This document shows, piece by piece, positions 7,994 through 16,062 of a stretch of DNA of 38,674 nucleotides (the stretch's first letter is position 1; every line of letters starts with the position of its first letter). This DNA comes from a virus: the IMG/VR virus record IMGVR_UViG_3300025030_000258, positions 1-38,674 of that record; one strand, given 5' to 3'. The translations under genes were made by a program, and so were the position numbers. The notes under the pieces are model-generated. The model was not told the DNA's origin, made no database searches, and worked only from the letters and a program-made list of their open reading frames with translations.

Positions 7994-8517
7994 ATAAATA
8001 TTACACCCGTCCCCGTTCCCTCATCAAAATGGAATTCCTCATAATTATACTTATGTTTAAGTTCTTTCCACACCTTATAAACTTCTACTGCGGGATTATC
8101 TTCTAACCACACGTCATGCAATGCAATTATTCCACCTTTTTTTACTAGACTACTGTAGTAATTAAAATCGTCCCACACTGACTTTTCCATATGATCTCCA
8201 TCTATAAATAAAAAATCTATATAATCAAACTTATGTTCTCTTAGAACATCTTGAGTAAGAGTTTGAACAATTTCAGATTGCGAGTAACCAATCGTTTTGC
8301 AACTACATCCAGTAAAATCTGCATATCCACTAATATCTATTCCTATTATGTAAGCTTCGGGAAATACTTTTCTCCATACGTTAATAGAACCTCCACGATC
8401 TACTCCTATCTCAAGTATTACTTTTGGCTTTATGGAAATCAATATTTCTAAAAGTCTTTTTAGTTCTCTTTTTCCTTGCGATGCGAATGACTTCTCTACT
8501 ATTTCGTCTACATTCAT
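7990..8517 (-). CDS. Class I SAM-dependent methyltransferase (Methyltransf_24-like)
   Basis: 175 aa from ATG 8517. SAM motif I is VILEIGVDRGGSINVW; the post-II strand is YIIGIDISG; DYIDFLFIDGDH is the motif seen in sugar and cephalosporin-hydroxylase-like methyltransferases, followed by KKGGIIALHDVW. I chose 8517 because it overlaps the upstream TGA as ATGA and has GGAGAG about 8 nt upstream; a GTG at 8547 would extend it by 10 residues without a ribosome site. Likely O-methylates a sugar made by the neighbouring transferases. Confidence 0.8.
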   Translation of the reverse strand: MNVDEIVEKSFASQGKRELKRLLEILISIKPKVILEIGVDRGGSINVWRKVFPEAYIIGIDISGYADFTGCSCKTIGYSQSEIVQTLTQDVLREHKFDYIDFLFIDGDHMEKSVWDDFNYYSSLVKKGGIIALHDVWLEDNPAVEVYKVWKELKHKYNYEEFHFDEGTGTGVIFI

Positions 8518-9230
8518 AAAAGTTGCTCTCCTAGATTTCTCAAACACATATTTACCATATTCTTATACTTAGCACTTACCTCTATGTTAATACTAGAACC
8601 TTTTAGATATTTGATAAATTCATCTCTTTTATAAATATTTTCTACTTGATTAATACTTGCTAAGTATATGTTATGAGTGAGACCATTCATATGATTATAG
8701 CCCTCATACTTTATGATATCCAAATCATCTAAAAATCTGGCTTCGCCAATTTCTTGTATAAATTTTCCAAAATGGTCATATTCAGGTGGTTTGGCCGAAA
8801 AATCTCTACTTGAACTATCTATAGCTTTTCTACTAACAAGAAGAAAAGCAGGGTGTAGTCTATCCCCTTCCTCAAATCCAATAACATTAGAAAATCTTCG
8901 TTCTTCCCATATATCTGTTAATTCCTGACTAGACTTTATAAAAAAGTCTTGCTCCATAAATAATACCCACGAAGAATCCGATCTATCTATACCACGATTA
9001 ACCGCTACACTACGCCAATCCTGTCCCATAATAAAATAAGAAAATTCAAATATTATTCCATCATAATTCATATGACTCATTATTTCTTGTGTAAAATCTA
9101 ACGCATTATTCATATCTGTAAAGACTATAATTACCTTACCAAAGAATCCCCTATACAGCCTTATAAAAAGTCTAAACGGCGGATAATCAATATGCTTTGG
9201 CCATACACACACTAGATCTGGATTTCTCAT
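8514..9230 (-). CDS. GT-A-like glycosyltransferase
   Basis: 238 aa. The segment SVAVNRGIDRSDSSWVLFMEQDFFI has the layout of GT-A enzymes: an R/NRG helix followed by a strand ending in an acidic pair (EQD) in the DxD position. Later, LHPAFLLVSRKAID fits a GT2-like acceptor strand. Similar in plan to the neighbour at 9227, so the two may act in sequence. ATGA overlaps on both sides. The exact family is uncertain. Confidence 0.6.
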   Translation of the reverse strand: MRNPDLVCVWPKHIDYPPFRLFIRLYRGFFGKVIIVFTDMNNALDFTQEIMSHMNYDGIIFEFSYFIMGQDWRSVAVNRGIDRSDSSWVLFMEQDFFIKSSQELTDIWEERRFSNVIGFEEGDRLHPAFLLVSRKAIDSSSRDFSAKPPEYDHFGKFIQEIGEARFLDDLDIIKYEGYNHMNGLTHNIYLASINQVENIYKRDEFIKYLKGSSINIEVSAKYKNMVNMCLRNLGEQLL

Positions 9231-10204
9231 ATAAGTCCCATATAACCATCAACCAAATAACTGATATTTCTTACAGACAAGCCATTAACTCTGATAATAC
9301 GATCCATTATGTGTGCTCGATTTTCCGAATATCCCCCTAAAAGATTGTTTTTAAACATATCATACGAAAGTTTCCACCAAGCCAATCTTCTTTCTAACTC
9401 TAGCTTTTCATCGGTTTCTACCACATTAATTTGTGAAGTCCCATCCAATAAATTCTGTAAAGAACTGGAAGAACCTGTGTGTGTCCAAGGAGCGTGGCCA
9501 TCCCAAAGACCATGCCCTCTCTCTCTATGAGATACATCGTACGTAGAACCGTGATACTGCGGAATCTCCTTTATTCTTAATCCTAAATCCCGTAACTGCA
9601 AAGATAACCAAACCATAGTATCTCCATATCCGGTCTCTTTCATCGTATAATTTAAAGGTTTAATATACTCTCCCGCCTTAAATTCTTTAGAATCGAAGTT
9701 TAAATCAGTTTTTAATAAGTCGGAACATTTAACAAATAAACAATTAGGCCAAAAATTTGGACCGACGTCTCTAGCTTCTCTATAATTTAATCCCCATCTA
9801 GTTAAAGCCATATCACAAATTTCCGTAGCACAAGACATTCTAGGACTTCCAGCAAGGTCATAATCGCCTCTTTCTATTCCTCTAAAGTATTTATCTACAA
9901 CATCACGATTAAAAACAAAACAATCATCCTCTATCAACATTATTAAATCCTCTGTAGAAGCCTCAAGAAGCTGTTTTAAAGCCTCTCCATGCGTAATCAT
10001 TCTGTCGTAGATAGCAACTTCAACAGCACCAACATTTCTAAACTGTTCTCGTACATCATTCATTACATCTGCTGGAAGATTGGAATTTATAATCACATAC
10101 AAATTATCAATAGAGTCTTTGAAACACTTCTCGTATTGCCTTATCCAAAGTCTCACAAGAACCGGGTCTCCTATAGTTGGTAATAAAACTGCTCTTGATC
10201 TCAT
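9227..10204 (-). CDS. GT-A (family 2-like) glycosyltransferase
   Basis: 325 aa. N-terminal AVLLPTIGDPVLVRLWI is a Rossmann-like opening; STEDLIMLIEDDCFVFNRD supplies the metal-binding acidic motif (EDD in the DxD position); GDYDLAGSPRMSC and ETGYGDTMVWLSLQL follow in the order expected for a GT2-like catalytic domain. Predicted to transfer a sugar from a nucleotide donor with a divalent metal. Member of the ATGA-coupled cassette. Confidence 0.7.
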   Translation of the reverse strand: MRSRAVLLPTIGDPVLVRLWIRQYEKCFKDSIDNLYVIINSNLPADVMNDVREQFRNVGAVEVAIYDRMITHGEALKQLLEASTEDLIMLIEDDCFVFNRDVVDKYFRGIERGDYDLAGSPRMSCATEICDMALTRWGLNYREARDVGPNFWPNCLFVKCSDLLKTDLNFDSKEFKAGEYIKPLNYTMKETGYGDTMVWLSLQLRDLGLRIKEIPQYHGSTYDVSHRERGHGLWDGHAPWTHTGSSSSLQNLLDGTSQINVVETDEKLELERRLAWWKLSYDMFKNNLLGGYSENRAHIMDRIIRVNGLSVRNISYLVDGYMGLI

Positions 10205-10875
10205 AATCTTCCAAACTTATAATCATTAGGATGTGTTTTATAAAACATAGTAAGTCCTCTTGGTGTGCCAAATTGTGCAACTTGTAAATCACAATCTTGT
10301 ACCAAGCTTTGAATTTCAGGAAGCATATCACCAAATGGCCAACTTTTAAGATGTGGGTGGTCTGGATTGAAATTCCCTTGACACAACGTTCTGGGAGTAT
10401 CGTGTATGAATGCAAACCCACCCTCTTTTAGGAATGGATAGAAACGTTTTAATTCCTTAAATCTAATATCTGGTTCGCTATCAAGAAATAAAATATCTAC
10501 CTCATAATTTAACTCATAAACTAAAGACCTCTCGTTGTCTGCTATAACATAATCGTGTATTCCAAGTCTATCCCACAACTTCTCTGCCCTAAGAATTTTC
10601 TCCTTAAAGATTTCTACAGTAGTCAGACTTCCATAGGCGTTGTCTTTTAACGCCATTCCCATATAAGACGAGGATATTCCAAGATGTGTTCCTGTTTCAA
10701 AGATATATTGCGGTCTTATCATTCTCACAAAGCCGTACAGAAAATCCCCAACCTGACACTCTACTCCGCCATCGTTAAAACACTGGTAATCAGAATTAGT
10801 CGGTTCTGCTATCGACTTCATGGCTGATAATTCTATAATACGTTCTGTTACTGGACTGGGTTTTGGACTATTCAT
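10201..10875 (-). CDS. SAM-dependent O-methyltransferase
   Basis: 224 aa. Motif I is IFETGTHLGISSSYMGMAL, post-motif SLTTVEIFKEK, then VDILFLDSEPDIRFKELKRF and KEGGFAFIHDTPRT: the Methyltransf_24 / O-methyltransferase layout. A second enzyme of this type in the cassette, different in sequence from 7990. The start overlaps the upstream glycosyltransferase by 8 nt. Likely methylates a sugar or a lipid-linked glycan. Confidence 0.75.
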   Translation of the reverse strand: MNSPKPSPVTERIIELSAMKSIAEPTNSDYQCFNDGGVECQVGDFLYGFVRMIRPQYIFETGTHLGISSSYMGMALKDNAYGSLTTVEIFKEKILRAEKLWDRLGIHDYVIADNERSLVYELNYEVDILFLDSEPDIRFKELKRFYPFLKEGGFAFIHDTPRTLCQGNFNPDHPHLKSWPFGDMLPEIQSLVQDCDLQVAQFGTPRGLTMFYKTHPNDYKFGRL

Positions 10876-11881
10876 AAGTCTTTAGATATGCGTCCCACTC
10901 AGACGCAATCCCTTCCTTACCAAATATATTTATAGCTTCCATACGACCTGCATCTCCGATCTTCTTTGCATATTCGTCATCTTCAAGTAATCTACTAATA
11001 CATTTTCTTAGTAATCCGATATCATCAGAAACAAATCCCGTGTCTCCATTATCAATCAGTTTTGGAACCTCATAAATCTTAACATCATTATTGTCTTTGT
11101 GTTTCCACAACTCCTCCCCTACAGCAACAACGGGAATCCCAGTCATCCACGACTCAACAAAAGATAATGTGTAAGAAGCGGGCCACGTTCCACCATAGAG
11201 AAACAATCTAGCATCTCTAAGCTGACCTCTCATAAGGTCAAACGTAAGCGAACCTCCGTTAAATTCTCCAAGATCCTCATTCCCCGAACCATAAACCTTA
11301 AACGGATATCCCGCACTCATCTTCATCAAATGGTCGTATCCGCAGAAATCTCTTCTACCTTTTAACGATTGTGAGAAATTAACAGCTTTATTATCTATTC
11401 CTGTCCAATCTTTATACTCATCAGGATCTTTATAAAACCTAATCATTACATCCTCTCCAATATAGTTTGGCATTTTAGCCTCAAGTGGAGAATATCTAAC
11501 AATCTTTAATCCCTCGTCTCTACATTTTCTAAGTTGCTTTTCTACCCAAGGAGTTGATTGACCTATTGTTCTCCATATTACATTTCTGCCTTTGAAATTC
11601 TTCCAGTTCTGCAAAATTATATCCGGAACGTGCATAACAATAATCACATCAAACAAATCTAAGAAATCTTTGGGAATCTCTGTACGAGGAAATGTATTAG
11701 CAAGTTCTACTAAATCCGGTCGGTAAATCATTCCCGGTATTCCGGGGCGTCTTAAAGAGGCATGTCCTTTAGGGTCGGCATACGCTCCCCCAAGTGAAAA
11801 GCATTCGTGCCCAAGTTCAGTAAGGAGTAATAATTCATCATACTCCAAAACCTCGTGGACAGAAATATACAAAACCCTCAC
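10868..11881 (-). CDS. GT-B glycosyltransferase (GT4-like)
   Basis: 337 aa. The start MRVLYISVHEVLEYDELLLL is a GT-B N-domain; the C-domain carries RDARLFLYGGTWPASYTLSF, then VESWMTGIPVVAVG, the GT4 acidic and proline-containing segment, and a regular helical tail with LLEDDEYAKKIGDAG, typical of this family. Length and layout are normal. Overlaps its neighbours by ATGA (upstream) and 8 nt (downstream). Confidence 0.8.
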   Translation of the reverse strand: MRVLYISVHEVLEYDELLLLTELGHECFSLGGAYADPKGHASLRRPGIPGMIYRPDLVELANTFPRTEIPKDFLDLFDVIIVMHVPDIILQNWKNFKGRNVIWRTIGQSTPWVEKQLRKCRDEGLKIVRYSPLEAKMPNYIGEDVMIRFYKDPDEYKDWTGIDNKAVNFSQSLKGRRDFCGYDHLMKMSAGYPFKVYGSGNEDLGEFNGGSLTFDLMRGQLRDARLFLYGGTWPASYTLSFVESWMTGIPVVAVGEELWKHKDNNDVKIYEVPKLIDNGDTGFVSDDIGLLRKCISRLLEDDEYAKKIGDAGRMEAINIFGKEGIASEWDAYLKTYE

Positions 11882-12996
11882 AAAGTAGCCTCTATTTCGG
11901 ACAGTCTATCAAGCATCATTCTGCCGATAATTTTATAATTAAACGAACTTACAGTCATGTTTCTTGATGGGGTTGCTCTTGCTTTTAATAACTTTCTTGT
12001 TTTAATCGGAAGCCACGACTCATATATTTTTCTCATCTTTTCCTGCAAATCAGATTCATCTACCTCTGCCCACTTCATTCCCGGTTCATAATATTTATTG
12101 TAAATCTGCTTAATAGGAACAAGACTAAAATTAACTGCTTTATAATTCCTTGCTCTCCAATACTCATGTACACCACCAAATCCTACAGATATTACTGGTT
12201 TGCTATGCAATGTCGCCTCTACTTGAGAAAGTCCCCAACCCTCTCCTCTGTGAGCAGATACAAAACAATCTCCTGTCTCATGTATTCTGTGTTTTTCTAT
12301 ATCCGTAAGAATATTAGTACAAAAGAATACTCTGGGAGTATCCTTAAATCCTAATTCATTTTTCCATAGCTTTGCTTCGTGAATAATTTGTTCCACTTCT
12401 TGTTGTGGATAATTTCCAGTCTTGATAAGAAGTGCAACATCCTTAGAACCTTTAAACTCCTTCCAGAACGCATTAAGCAATGCTTTAGGATTCTTTCTCT
12501 CTTTCCAATCAAATATTGAATAAAACAAAAATCCATCAAAATTAGATATCTTATATGGTTTGACACTGGGTATATCAATATTTATAGATTGGGGAAATAT
12601 TCTTACGGGAACAGTTACACCGGAATCCTGAATTGTTTTCTTATTCAACTCCGTTCCTGTCCATATCTCGTCCATTAAATTACAAGGAGCGACCCACGAC
12701 TTTGGAAGGGACGTAGTTTCCCAAAACAAATGTCCTATATTATATTTACCCCTTTCTATGTAATTTTTATAAATATCGGGTGTTGTGTGAATAATCTTTA
12801 TCTTATAATCTATCTTTCTCTCTGATAACTCCTCTGCAGATTTTGCCAATAAGTTATTAGGAGAAGAAACATTTGTAAATACAACCTTTTGAGTACATAT
12901 ATCGGCTCCCGCTACAACTAACGCCTGTATAGCATTTCGTGAAGCTTCTCCATAACCAGAAGCGTCTAAAAATGGGCCAGCATAACAAACAGACAT
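11878..12996 (-). CDS. GT-B glycosyltransferase (GT4), first of the glycan cassette
   Basis: 372 aa. N-terminal YAGPFLDASGYGEASRNAI is the glycine-rich acceptor loop; FLFYSIFDWKERKNPKALL is the conserved donor-domain opening; GDCFVSAHRGEGWGLSQVEA holds the EX7E catalytic motif. ATG has GGAG 8 nt upstream and follows the 82-aa gene by 2 nt. First enzyme in the ATGA-coupled run down to 6591. The family call is secure; the sugar is unknown. Confidence 0.88.
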   Translation of the reverse strand: MSVCYAGPFLDASGYGEASRNAIQALVVAGADICTQKVVFTNVSSPNNLLAKSAEELSERKIDYKIKIIHTTPDIYKNYIERGKYNIGHLFWETTSLPKSWVAPCNLMDEIWTGTELNKKTIQDSGVTVPVRIFPQSINIDIPSVKPYKISNFDGFLFYSIFDWKERKNPKALLNAFWKEFKGSKDVALLIKTGNYPQQEVEQIIHEAKLWKNELGFKDTPRVFFCTNILTDIEKHRIHETGDCFVSAHRGEGWGLSQVEATLHSKPVISVGFGGVHEYWRARNYKAVNFSLVPIKQIYNKYYEPGMKWAEVDESDLQEKMRKIYESWLPIKTRKLLKARATPSRNMTVSSFNYKIIGRMMLDRLSEIEATL

Positions 12997-12998
12997 AG

Positions 12999-13247
12999 TT
13001 AAATCTCCGTAGTTTCTAAAATATCTAACTTATCTCTCATATCTTCTTGAAGTTTCTTTAAAGACAAAGGAAAATCTCTTTCTACGACTTCGGGATTTTC
13101 AGACGGTTTCCACCCCTCATCAACAATTACAAAGCCTTTAGATAATAATTCATACACCCTATCTTCGGGTACTCTAACTAAAACTCCTTTGGGATTTTTC
13201 ATAAACGGGTCGTTAGGATTTTCTTTTTTTATATATTCAAAAAGCAT
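12999..13247 (-). CDS. Hypothetical protein
   Basis: 82 aa, charged, no family recognised. Contains GVLVRVPEDRVYELLSKGFV, a short alpha/beta unit that could be a small binding domain, then a coiled-coil-like end (SLKKLQEDMRDKLDILE). It overlaps the upstream gene by 11 nt and is 2 nt from the glycosyltransferase downstream, so it is co-transcribed with the cassette. Confidence 0.6.
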   Translation of the reverse strand: MLFEYIKKENPNDPFMKNPKGVLVRVPEDRVYELLSKGFVIVDEGWKPSENPEVVERDFPLSLKKLQEDMRDKLDILETTEI

Positions 13248-13518
13248 TACATTTCCTTAATTCTGTACTAGGTATCACATACAAATTCGTGTTATGTTTC
13301 GCCAAATACATTGTTTTGTTTTTCTCTGCGTAATTCTTTATAGTTACAGGACTTATTTTAAACATTTCTTTTGACTTGTAAATAGATACTTCTATCTGTT
13401 CCCTATTTATTATAGCTTTATCTATTTCTTTTGAATTGAATCCAATACCCCAAATACTCTTAGCCCAACCAAAAGTTTTCCAAGCTGACCACCAAGGTTC
13501 TTGAATAACTATCTTCAT
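13237..13518 (-). CDS. Hypothetical protein
   Basis: 93 aa. Starts MKIVIQEPWWSAWKTFGWAK and is Trp-rich, then a basic alpha/beta stretch. No known motif. ATG is preceded by GAGAGG and overlaps the stop of the 30-aa ORF upstream (ATGA). Might participate in the glycan pathway by position; no direct evidence. Confidence 0.6.
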   Translation of the reverse strand: MKIVIQEPWWSAWKTFGWAKSIWGIGFNSKEIDKAIINREQIEVSIYKSKEMFKISPVTIKNYAEKNKTMYLAKHNTNLYVIPSTELRKCNAF

Positions 13519-13607
13519 ATATCAAACCTCTCAAGTTCTTTAATATATTGTTTCTTATTAAATAAAAACTGTAAATATAATCTTATTGTATGTTTATCTA
13601 TTCTCAT
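13515..13607 (-). CDS. 30-aa microprotein candidate
   Basis: MRIDKHTIRLYLQFLFNKKQ then YIKELERFDI. Basic amphipathic helix. Its TGA overlaps the ATG of the next gene as ATGA, the coupling used throughout this operon. Upstream ribosome site is weak (AAGGTATG). Too short for a family call. Confidence 0.4.
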   Translation of the reverse strand: MRIDKHTIRLYLQFLFNKKQYIKELERFDI

Positions 13608-13653
13608 ATTATACATACCTTACTTTGAGCAAATATGTTTTCTAAATTGTTTT

Positions 13654-13755
13654 TTAAACTTCCGGCACATGCCCCTTTTTCCATATACGATACTTTAAAA
13701 GTATATTTAGTTGCTTAACATGCCAATGTACAAATTTTCTGAATAAGTAACTCAT
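13654..13755 (-). CDS. 33-aa microprotein
   Basis: Basic and aromatic: MSYLFRKFVHWHVKQLNILL then KYRIWKKGHVPEV. A very strong ribosome site (AAGGAGGGG, 6 nt before ATG) and an ATGA overlap with the stop of the 230-aa gene make translation likely. No family known; membrane-surface or nucleic-acid binding are both possible from composition. Confidence 0.6.
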   Translation of the reverse strand: MSYLFRKFVHWHVKQLNILLKYRIWKKGHVPEV

Positions 13756-14444
13756 GATTTCCCCTCCTTTTGTTTGGTTTTGAGAGCCTTAAACTGTTTT
13801 AGTTTTTTGTTTAATTTACTGTCTAACTCGCTACCGTCCCAACAAAACTCCACAAACTCATCTATCACACTATCCCTACTATCTTCTACACTGGCATTAA
13901 GGAATTGAAGAATCTTGTTGTATTTAATCCGTAAGTCCAAAACGTCCTGATAAGACGGACTCCAACCATAATCTCCTTGTTTAGCAGGTTCTTTGGTCCC
14001 ACCCAAAGCCGCCACACTGCAACCAGCAAGTTGAATTTGTAATTGGTCTTCCCTGCTATCTTTGGTGGGTTGATTGTATATAGATAAGATCATTTCAATA
14101 TTCCCCCTATCGTTTCTAAAATTTACTACACCGACTTGAAGACTGGGGTCATCTATCGTCATTTTCATCGGCTCCTCTGCCATACATAGTTTTGTCATTT
14201 CTAACTTGTTAATGCGGTATATTTCGTACTTGACTTCCCCACTAACGATTTGTGGTTGGAGATGCGGTAGAATTATCTCCTCATACAAATCAACTGCAAA
14301 CATAGCCGAACAACCCTCGTCCCCATTTAAGTTATTCTTCAACCATTTAAATAGCTTTTTTTCTATCTCTGAGAGTTCTTTCCACTCTTTCCTTTTGAGT
14401 TGAATGCTGTAATCTTTATTTATGTCTATATCAAATGTATTCAT
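13752..14444 (-). CDS. Hypothetical protein
   Basis: 230 aa, acidic, no recognised fold. Central RNDRGNIEMILSIYNQPT and GTKEPAKQGDYGWSPSYQDVLDLR segments look like an ordinary cytoplasmic globular protein; the C-terminus is a Lys-rich coil. Strong ribosome site GGGAGGT upstream. Coupled downstream to the 33-aa ORF (ATGA). Confidence 0.6.
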   Translation of the reverse strand: MNTFDIDINKDYSIQLKRKEWKELSEIEKKLFKWLKNNLNGDEGCSAMFAVDLYEEIILPHLQPQIVSGEVKYEIYRINKLEMTKLCMAEEPMKMTIDDPSLQVGVVNFRNDRGNIEMILSIYNQPTKDSREDQLQIQLAGCSVAALGGTKEPAKQGDYGWSPSYQDVLDLRIKYNKILQFLNASVEDSRDSVIDEFVEFCWDGSELDSKLNKKLKQFKALKTKQKEGKS

Positions 14445-14506
14445 TTTACCTCCCTAGTAGTTCTTTTTTATCTGTCATAAAATATCCTTTGTGCTTAGTT
14501 TGTTAG

Positions 14507-15211
14507 TCATTTTATTTCCTCTAAATTCTTTATATGATTAAGCATCCAAGTATCTAATTTCTTATAGATATTGGAACGAGCCACCGAATAAGCCAAATAA
14601 GCAGAATCAGCCGCCGAACGAGCCGCCGAATAAGCCAAATAAGCCGAACGAGCCGCCGAATCAGCCGAATAAGCCGACGAATAAGCCGACGAATAAGCCG
14701 AACGAGCCGCCGAATCAGCCGCCGAACGAGCCGCCGAATCAGCCGCCGAATCAGCCGCCGAACGAGCCGCCGAATCAGCCGCCAAATGAGCCGCCAATCT
14801 GTTCTTCTCTGTCGGTTTCTTTACATATCTTTCAGCAGCTTCTATAGCTTCTCTAGGTCTTTTATCATCCGGAAATACTTTCTCAAAATTATCCAAACAT
14901 AAACGTGCCGCATATATAGAAAGTAACACACTATCTTTCTTCTGCCATTTCCATGCTTTAACTACTTTCATTCCAGACCACACTTCTTTAGTTCTATCTT
15001 TATCTTTTACACAATCACCAAAGCACTCTACTTGAGCCAATATCTCTCCCTGTACATAAGAGAAAGCTTGATAAATACCTTTTGAGCAGTGAAATCCTGA
15101 ATTGCAAAGTTTTAGATTGCCGTCGTATTTATATCTCTTTCCAATTTCCCAAGTATGGTTTCCATTAGCGGATTTAAAACCTTCTTTTAAGAACTTATAT
15201 CTTTTAGTCAT
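14507..15211 (-). CDS. DUF7666-like protein with long Ala-rich A-A-[D/R]-S-A repeat
   Basis: 234 aa. Residues about 1-120 (LKEGFKSANGNHTWEIGKRY, then LKLCNSGFHCSKGIYQAFSY) match a domain common in phage and prophage proteins. Residues about 140-215 are a low-complexity repeat of units such as AADSA, AARSA, AYSSA and AYLAY, then a helical C-terminus. The repeat would form an extended Ala-rich helix. Function is not known. Its codons are visibly more GC-rich than the neighbours. ATG overlaps the stop upstream (ATGA). Confidence 0.65.
   Translation of the reverse strand: MTKRYKFLKEGFKSANGNHTWEIGKRYKYDGNLKLCNSGFHCSKGIYQAFSYVQGEILAQVECFGDCVKDKDRTKEVWSGMKVVKAWKWQKKDSVLLSIYAARLCLDNFEKVFPDDKRPREAIEAAERYVKKPTEKNRLAAHLAADSAARSAADSAADSAARSAADSAARSAYSSAYSSAYSADSAARSAYLAYSAARSAADSAYLAYSVARSNIYKKLDTWMLNHIKNLEEIK
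14577..14800. repeat. Coding tandem repeat, GCCGCCGAA-type units
   Basis: Degenerate tandem units of 9-18 nt built from gccgccgaa, tcagccgccgaa, taagccgaacga and taagccgacgaa on the plus strand. Encodes the Ala-rich section of the 14507 gene. GC content is well above the surrounding sequence. Unit number is prone to change by slippage. Confidence 0.8.
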
Positions 15212-15393
15212 ACTCCTTGTCCTACTCCTTTACAAATCCTAATTTTATAATCCGCCTCGTAATTCAAAGCCTCTATATAACCAATAAAATACTTAAACCT
15301 AGAGATAGTTTTTAAGTCTGTAAGATAAGGAGAAACCTCTTGGTCAATTTCCCTTGTTAATCTTATTAGTTTGTCTATGTACTCTTTAGTCAT
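15208..15393 (-). CDS. Small hypothetical protein
   Basis: 61 aa, two predicted helices (YIDKLIRLTREIDQEVSPYL; FKYFIGYIEALNYEAD). No known family. Good ribosome site AGAGGAGAT, and ATGA overlaps on both ends. Accessory phage gene, function unknown. Confidence 0.6.
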   Translation of the reverse strand: MTKEYIDKLIRLTREIDQEVSPYLTDLKTISRFKYFIGYIEALNYEADYKIRICKGVGQGV

Positions 15394-15617
15394 TTTATCT
15401 CCTCTTGAGTTAATTTATTTTCAGTTATCGGATTCTTACCGAGTACGGCTTGGTCGTCTCCTTGACTATCCCAGCCCTTAAAAACAGCCACCCATTCATA
15501 TTCCGTTATGGGAACTATATGAGATAAAGACCATATTGGATTCGCCCCAAGACTATTGATTACTTGGGTTATAGTTTCAAAATGTGGATTAAACGCTATA
15601 TGTTGATAGATATTCAT
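15390..15617 (-). CDS. Small hypothetical protein
   Basis: 75 aa, with a compact alpha/beta look (HFETITQVINSLGANPIWSL, then YEWVAVFKGWDSQG). Ends LTQEEIK, ATGA-coupled to the 61-aa gene. Its own ribosome site is weak, but the stop of the 24-codon ORF upstream overlaps its ATG. Confidence 0.55.
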   Translation of the reverse strand: MNIYQHIAFNPHFETITQVINSLGANPIWSLSHIVPITEYEWVAVFKGWDSQGDDQAVLGKNPITENKLTQEEIK

Positions 15618-15688
15618 TTCTTTTTCTTTCTTGTAAGATTAAACTCTAAACAGACCCGACAAGGCTTATCGTTCCTTGTAAGATTCAC
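15614..15688 (-). CDS. 24-aa basic microprotein with CxxC
   Basis: GTG start with a strong ribosome site (GAGGTGGAGG about 6 nt upstream). The peptide ends basic and has PCRVC (a CxxC pair) plus two near-identical NLTR segments. TGA overlaps the next ATG (ATGA). In the same frame, upstream of its start, lie the two stop-interrupted stretches at 15713-15856. May be the surviving end of a longer decayed zinc-binding gene. Confidence 0.4.
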   Translation of the reverse strand: MNLTRNDKPCRVCLEFNLTRKKKK

Positions 15689-15712
15689 CTCACACCTCCA
15701 CCTCTTTTTGGT

Positions 15713-15856
15713 TTACCATGGCAATAGGTCTTGCTTTATTAGATATAAGTACTCGGGAGGAATGTATACAATTCCCGCCCTTTCTTTACAAGTAACACTA
15801 CAAAAAGTAGTACAGAATATCTGTAACGGGTCTATTTAATTTTCAAACTTTCTCAT
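15713..15856 (-). pseudogene. Cys-rich frame interrupted by an in-frame TAA
   Basis: ATG at 15856 opens MRKFEN, then an in-frame TAA (15836-15838), then 40 open codons with three spaced cysteines (IFCTTFCSVTC) ending TAA at 15715-15713. The ATG overlaps the TGA of a 9-codon ORF (15853-15882), the coupling used by real genes here. No start codon exists after the first TAA. Either a nonsense-inactivated zinc-binding gene or chance. Confidence 0.35.
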
Positions 15857-15878
15857 ATCTCTATTTTTTCTTTACTGC

Positions 15879-15959
15879 TCATATTTCAGGTACCTCAACG
15901 TCAATTTCCTTTAGAAAGCCGTCAATCCAATCAATTATTCTCTTAATTAGTTTTCTCAT
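15879..15959 (-). CDS. 26-aa microprotein, first ORF after the 16.03-kb promoter
   Basis: MRKLIKRIIDWIDGFLKEID then VEVPEI: an amphipathic helix of the membrane-surface type. AGGAAAG lies 7 nt upstream of ATG. It is the first ORF downstream of the strong minus promoter at 16030-16058. Function unknown. Confidence 0.4.
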   Translation of the reverse strand: MRKLIKRIIDWIDGFLKEIDVEVPEI

Positions 15960-16029
15960 ATTATCTTTCCTAAGCCGGCGTGTAATCCAGACTACTCCAA
16001 ATTGTCGTTACGGCTCGCTCAACTCCAAT

Positions 16030-16058
16030 ATTCTATATCACATTTACCCATTTGTCAA
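16030..16058 (-). promoter_or_regulatory. Strong sigma-70-type promoter, minus strand
   Basis: TTGACA (16053-16058 on the complement), 17-nt spacer, TAGAAT (16030-16035). Near-consensus. It would drive the microprotein/accessory operon from 15959 downwards. Unlike the leaderless set, it leaves a leader of about 65 nt. Confidence 0.7.
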
Positions 16059-16062
16059 TATA

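Noticed and set aside
13501-13698. Plus-strand hydrophobic 65-codon frame
   Set aside because: Overlaps two minus-strand microproteins with better start signals; AT-rich antisense frames often look hydrophobic.
14577-14800. CRISPR-like array
   Set aside because: Units are short, degenerate, without distinct spacers, and encode a continuous Ala-rich protein segment.
15564-15839. Plus-strand frame of 91 codons
   Set aside because: Opposite strand to a coupled minus operon, no ribosome site, and low-complexity Phe/Leu stretches; treated as a shadow.
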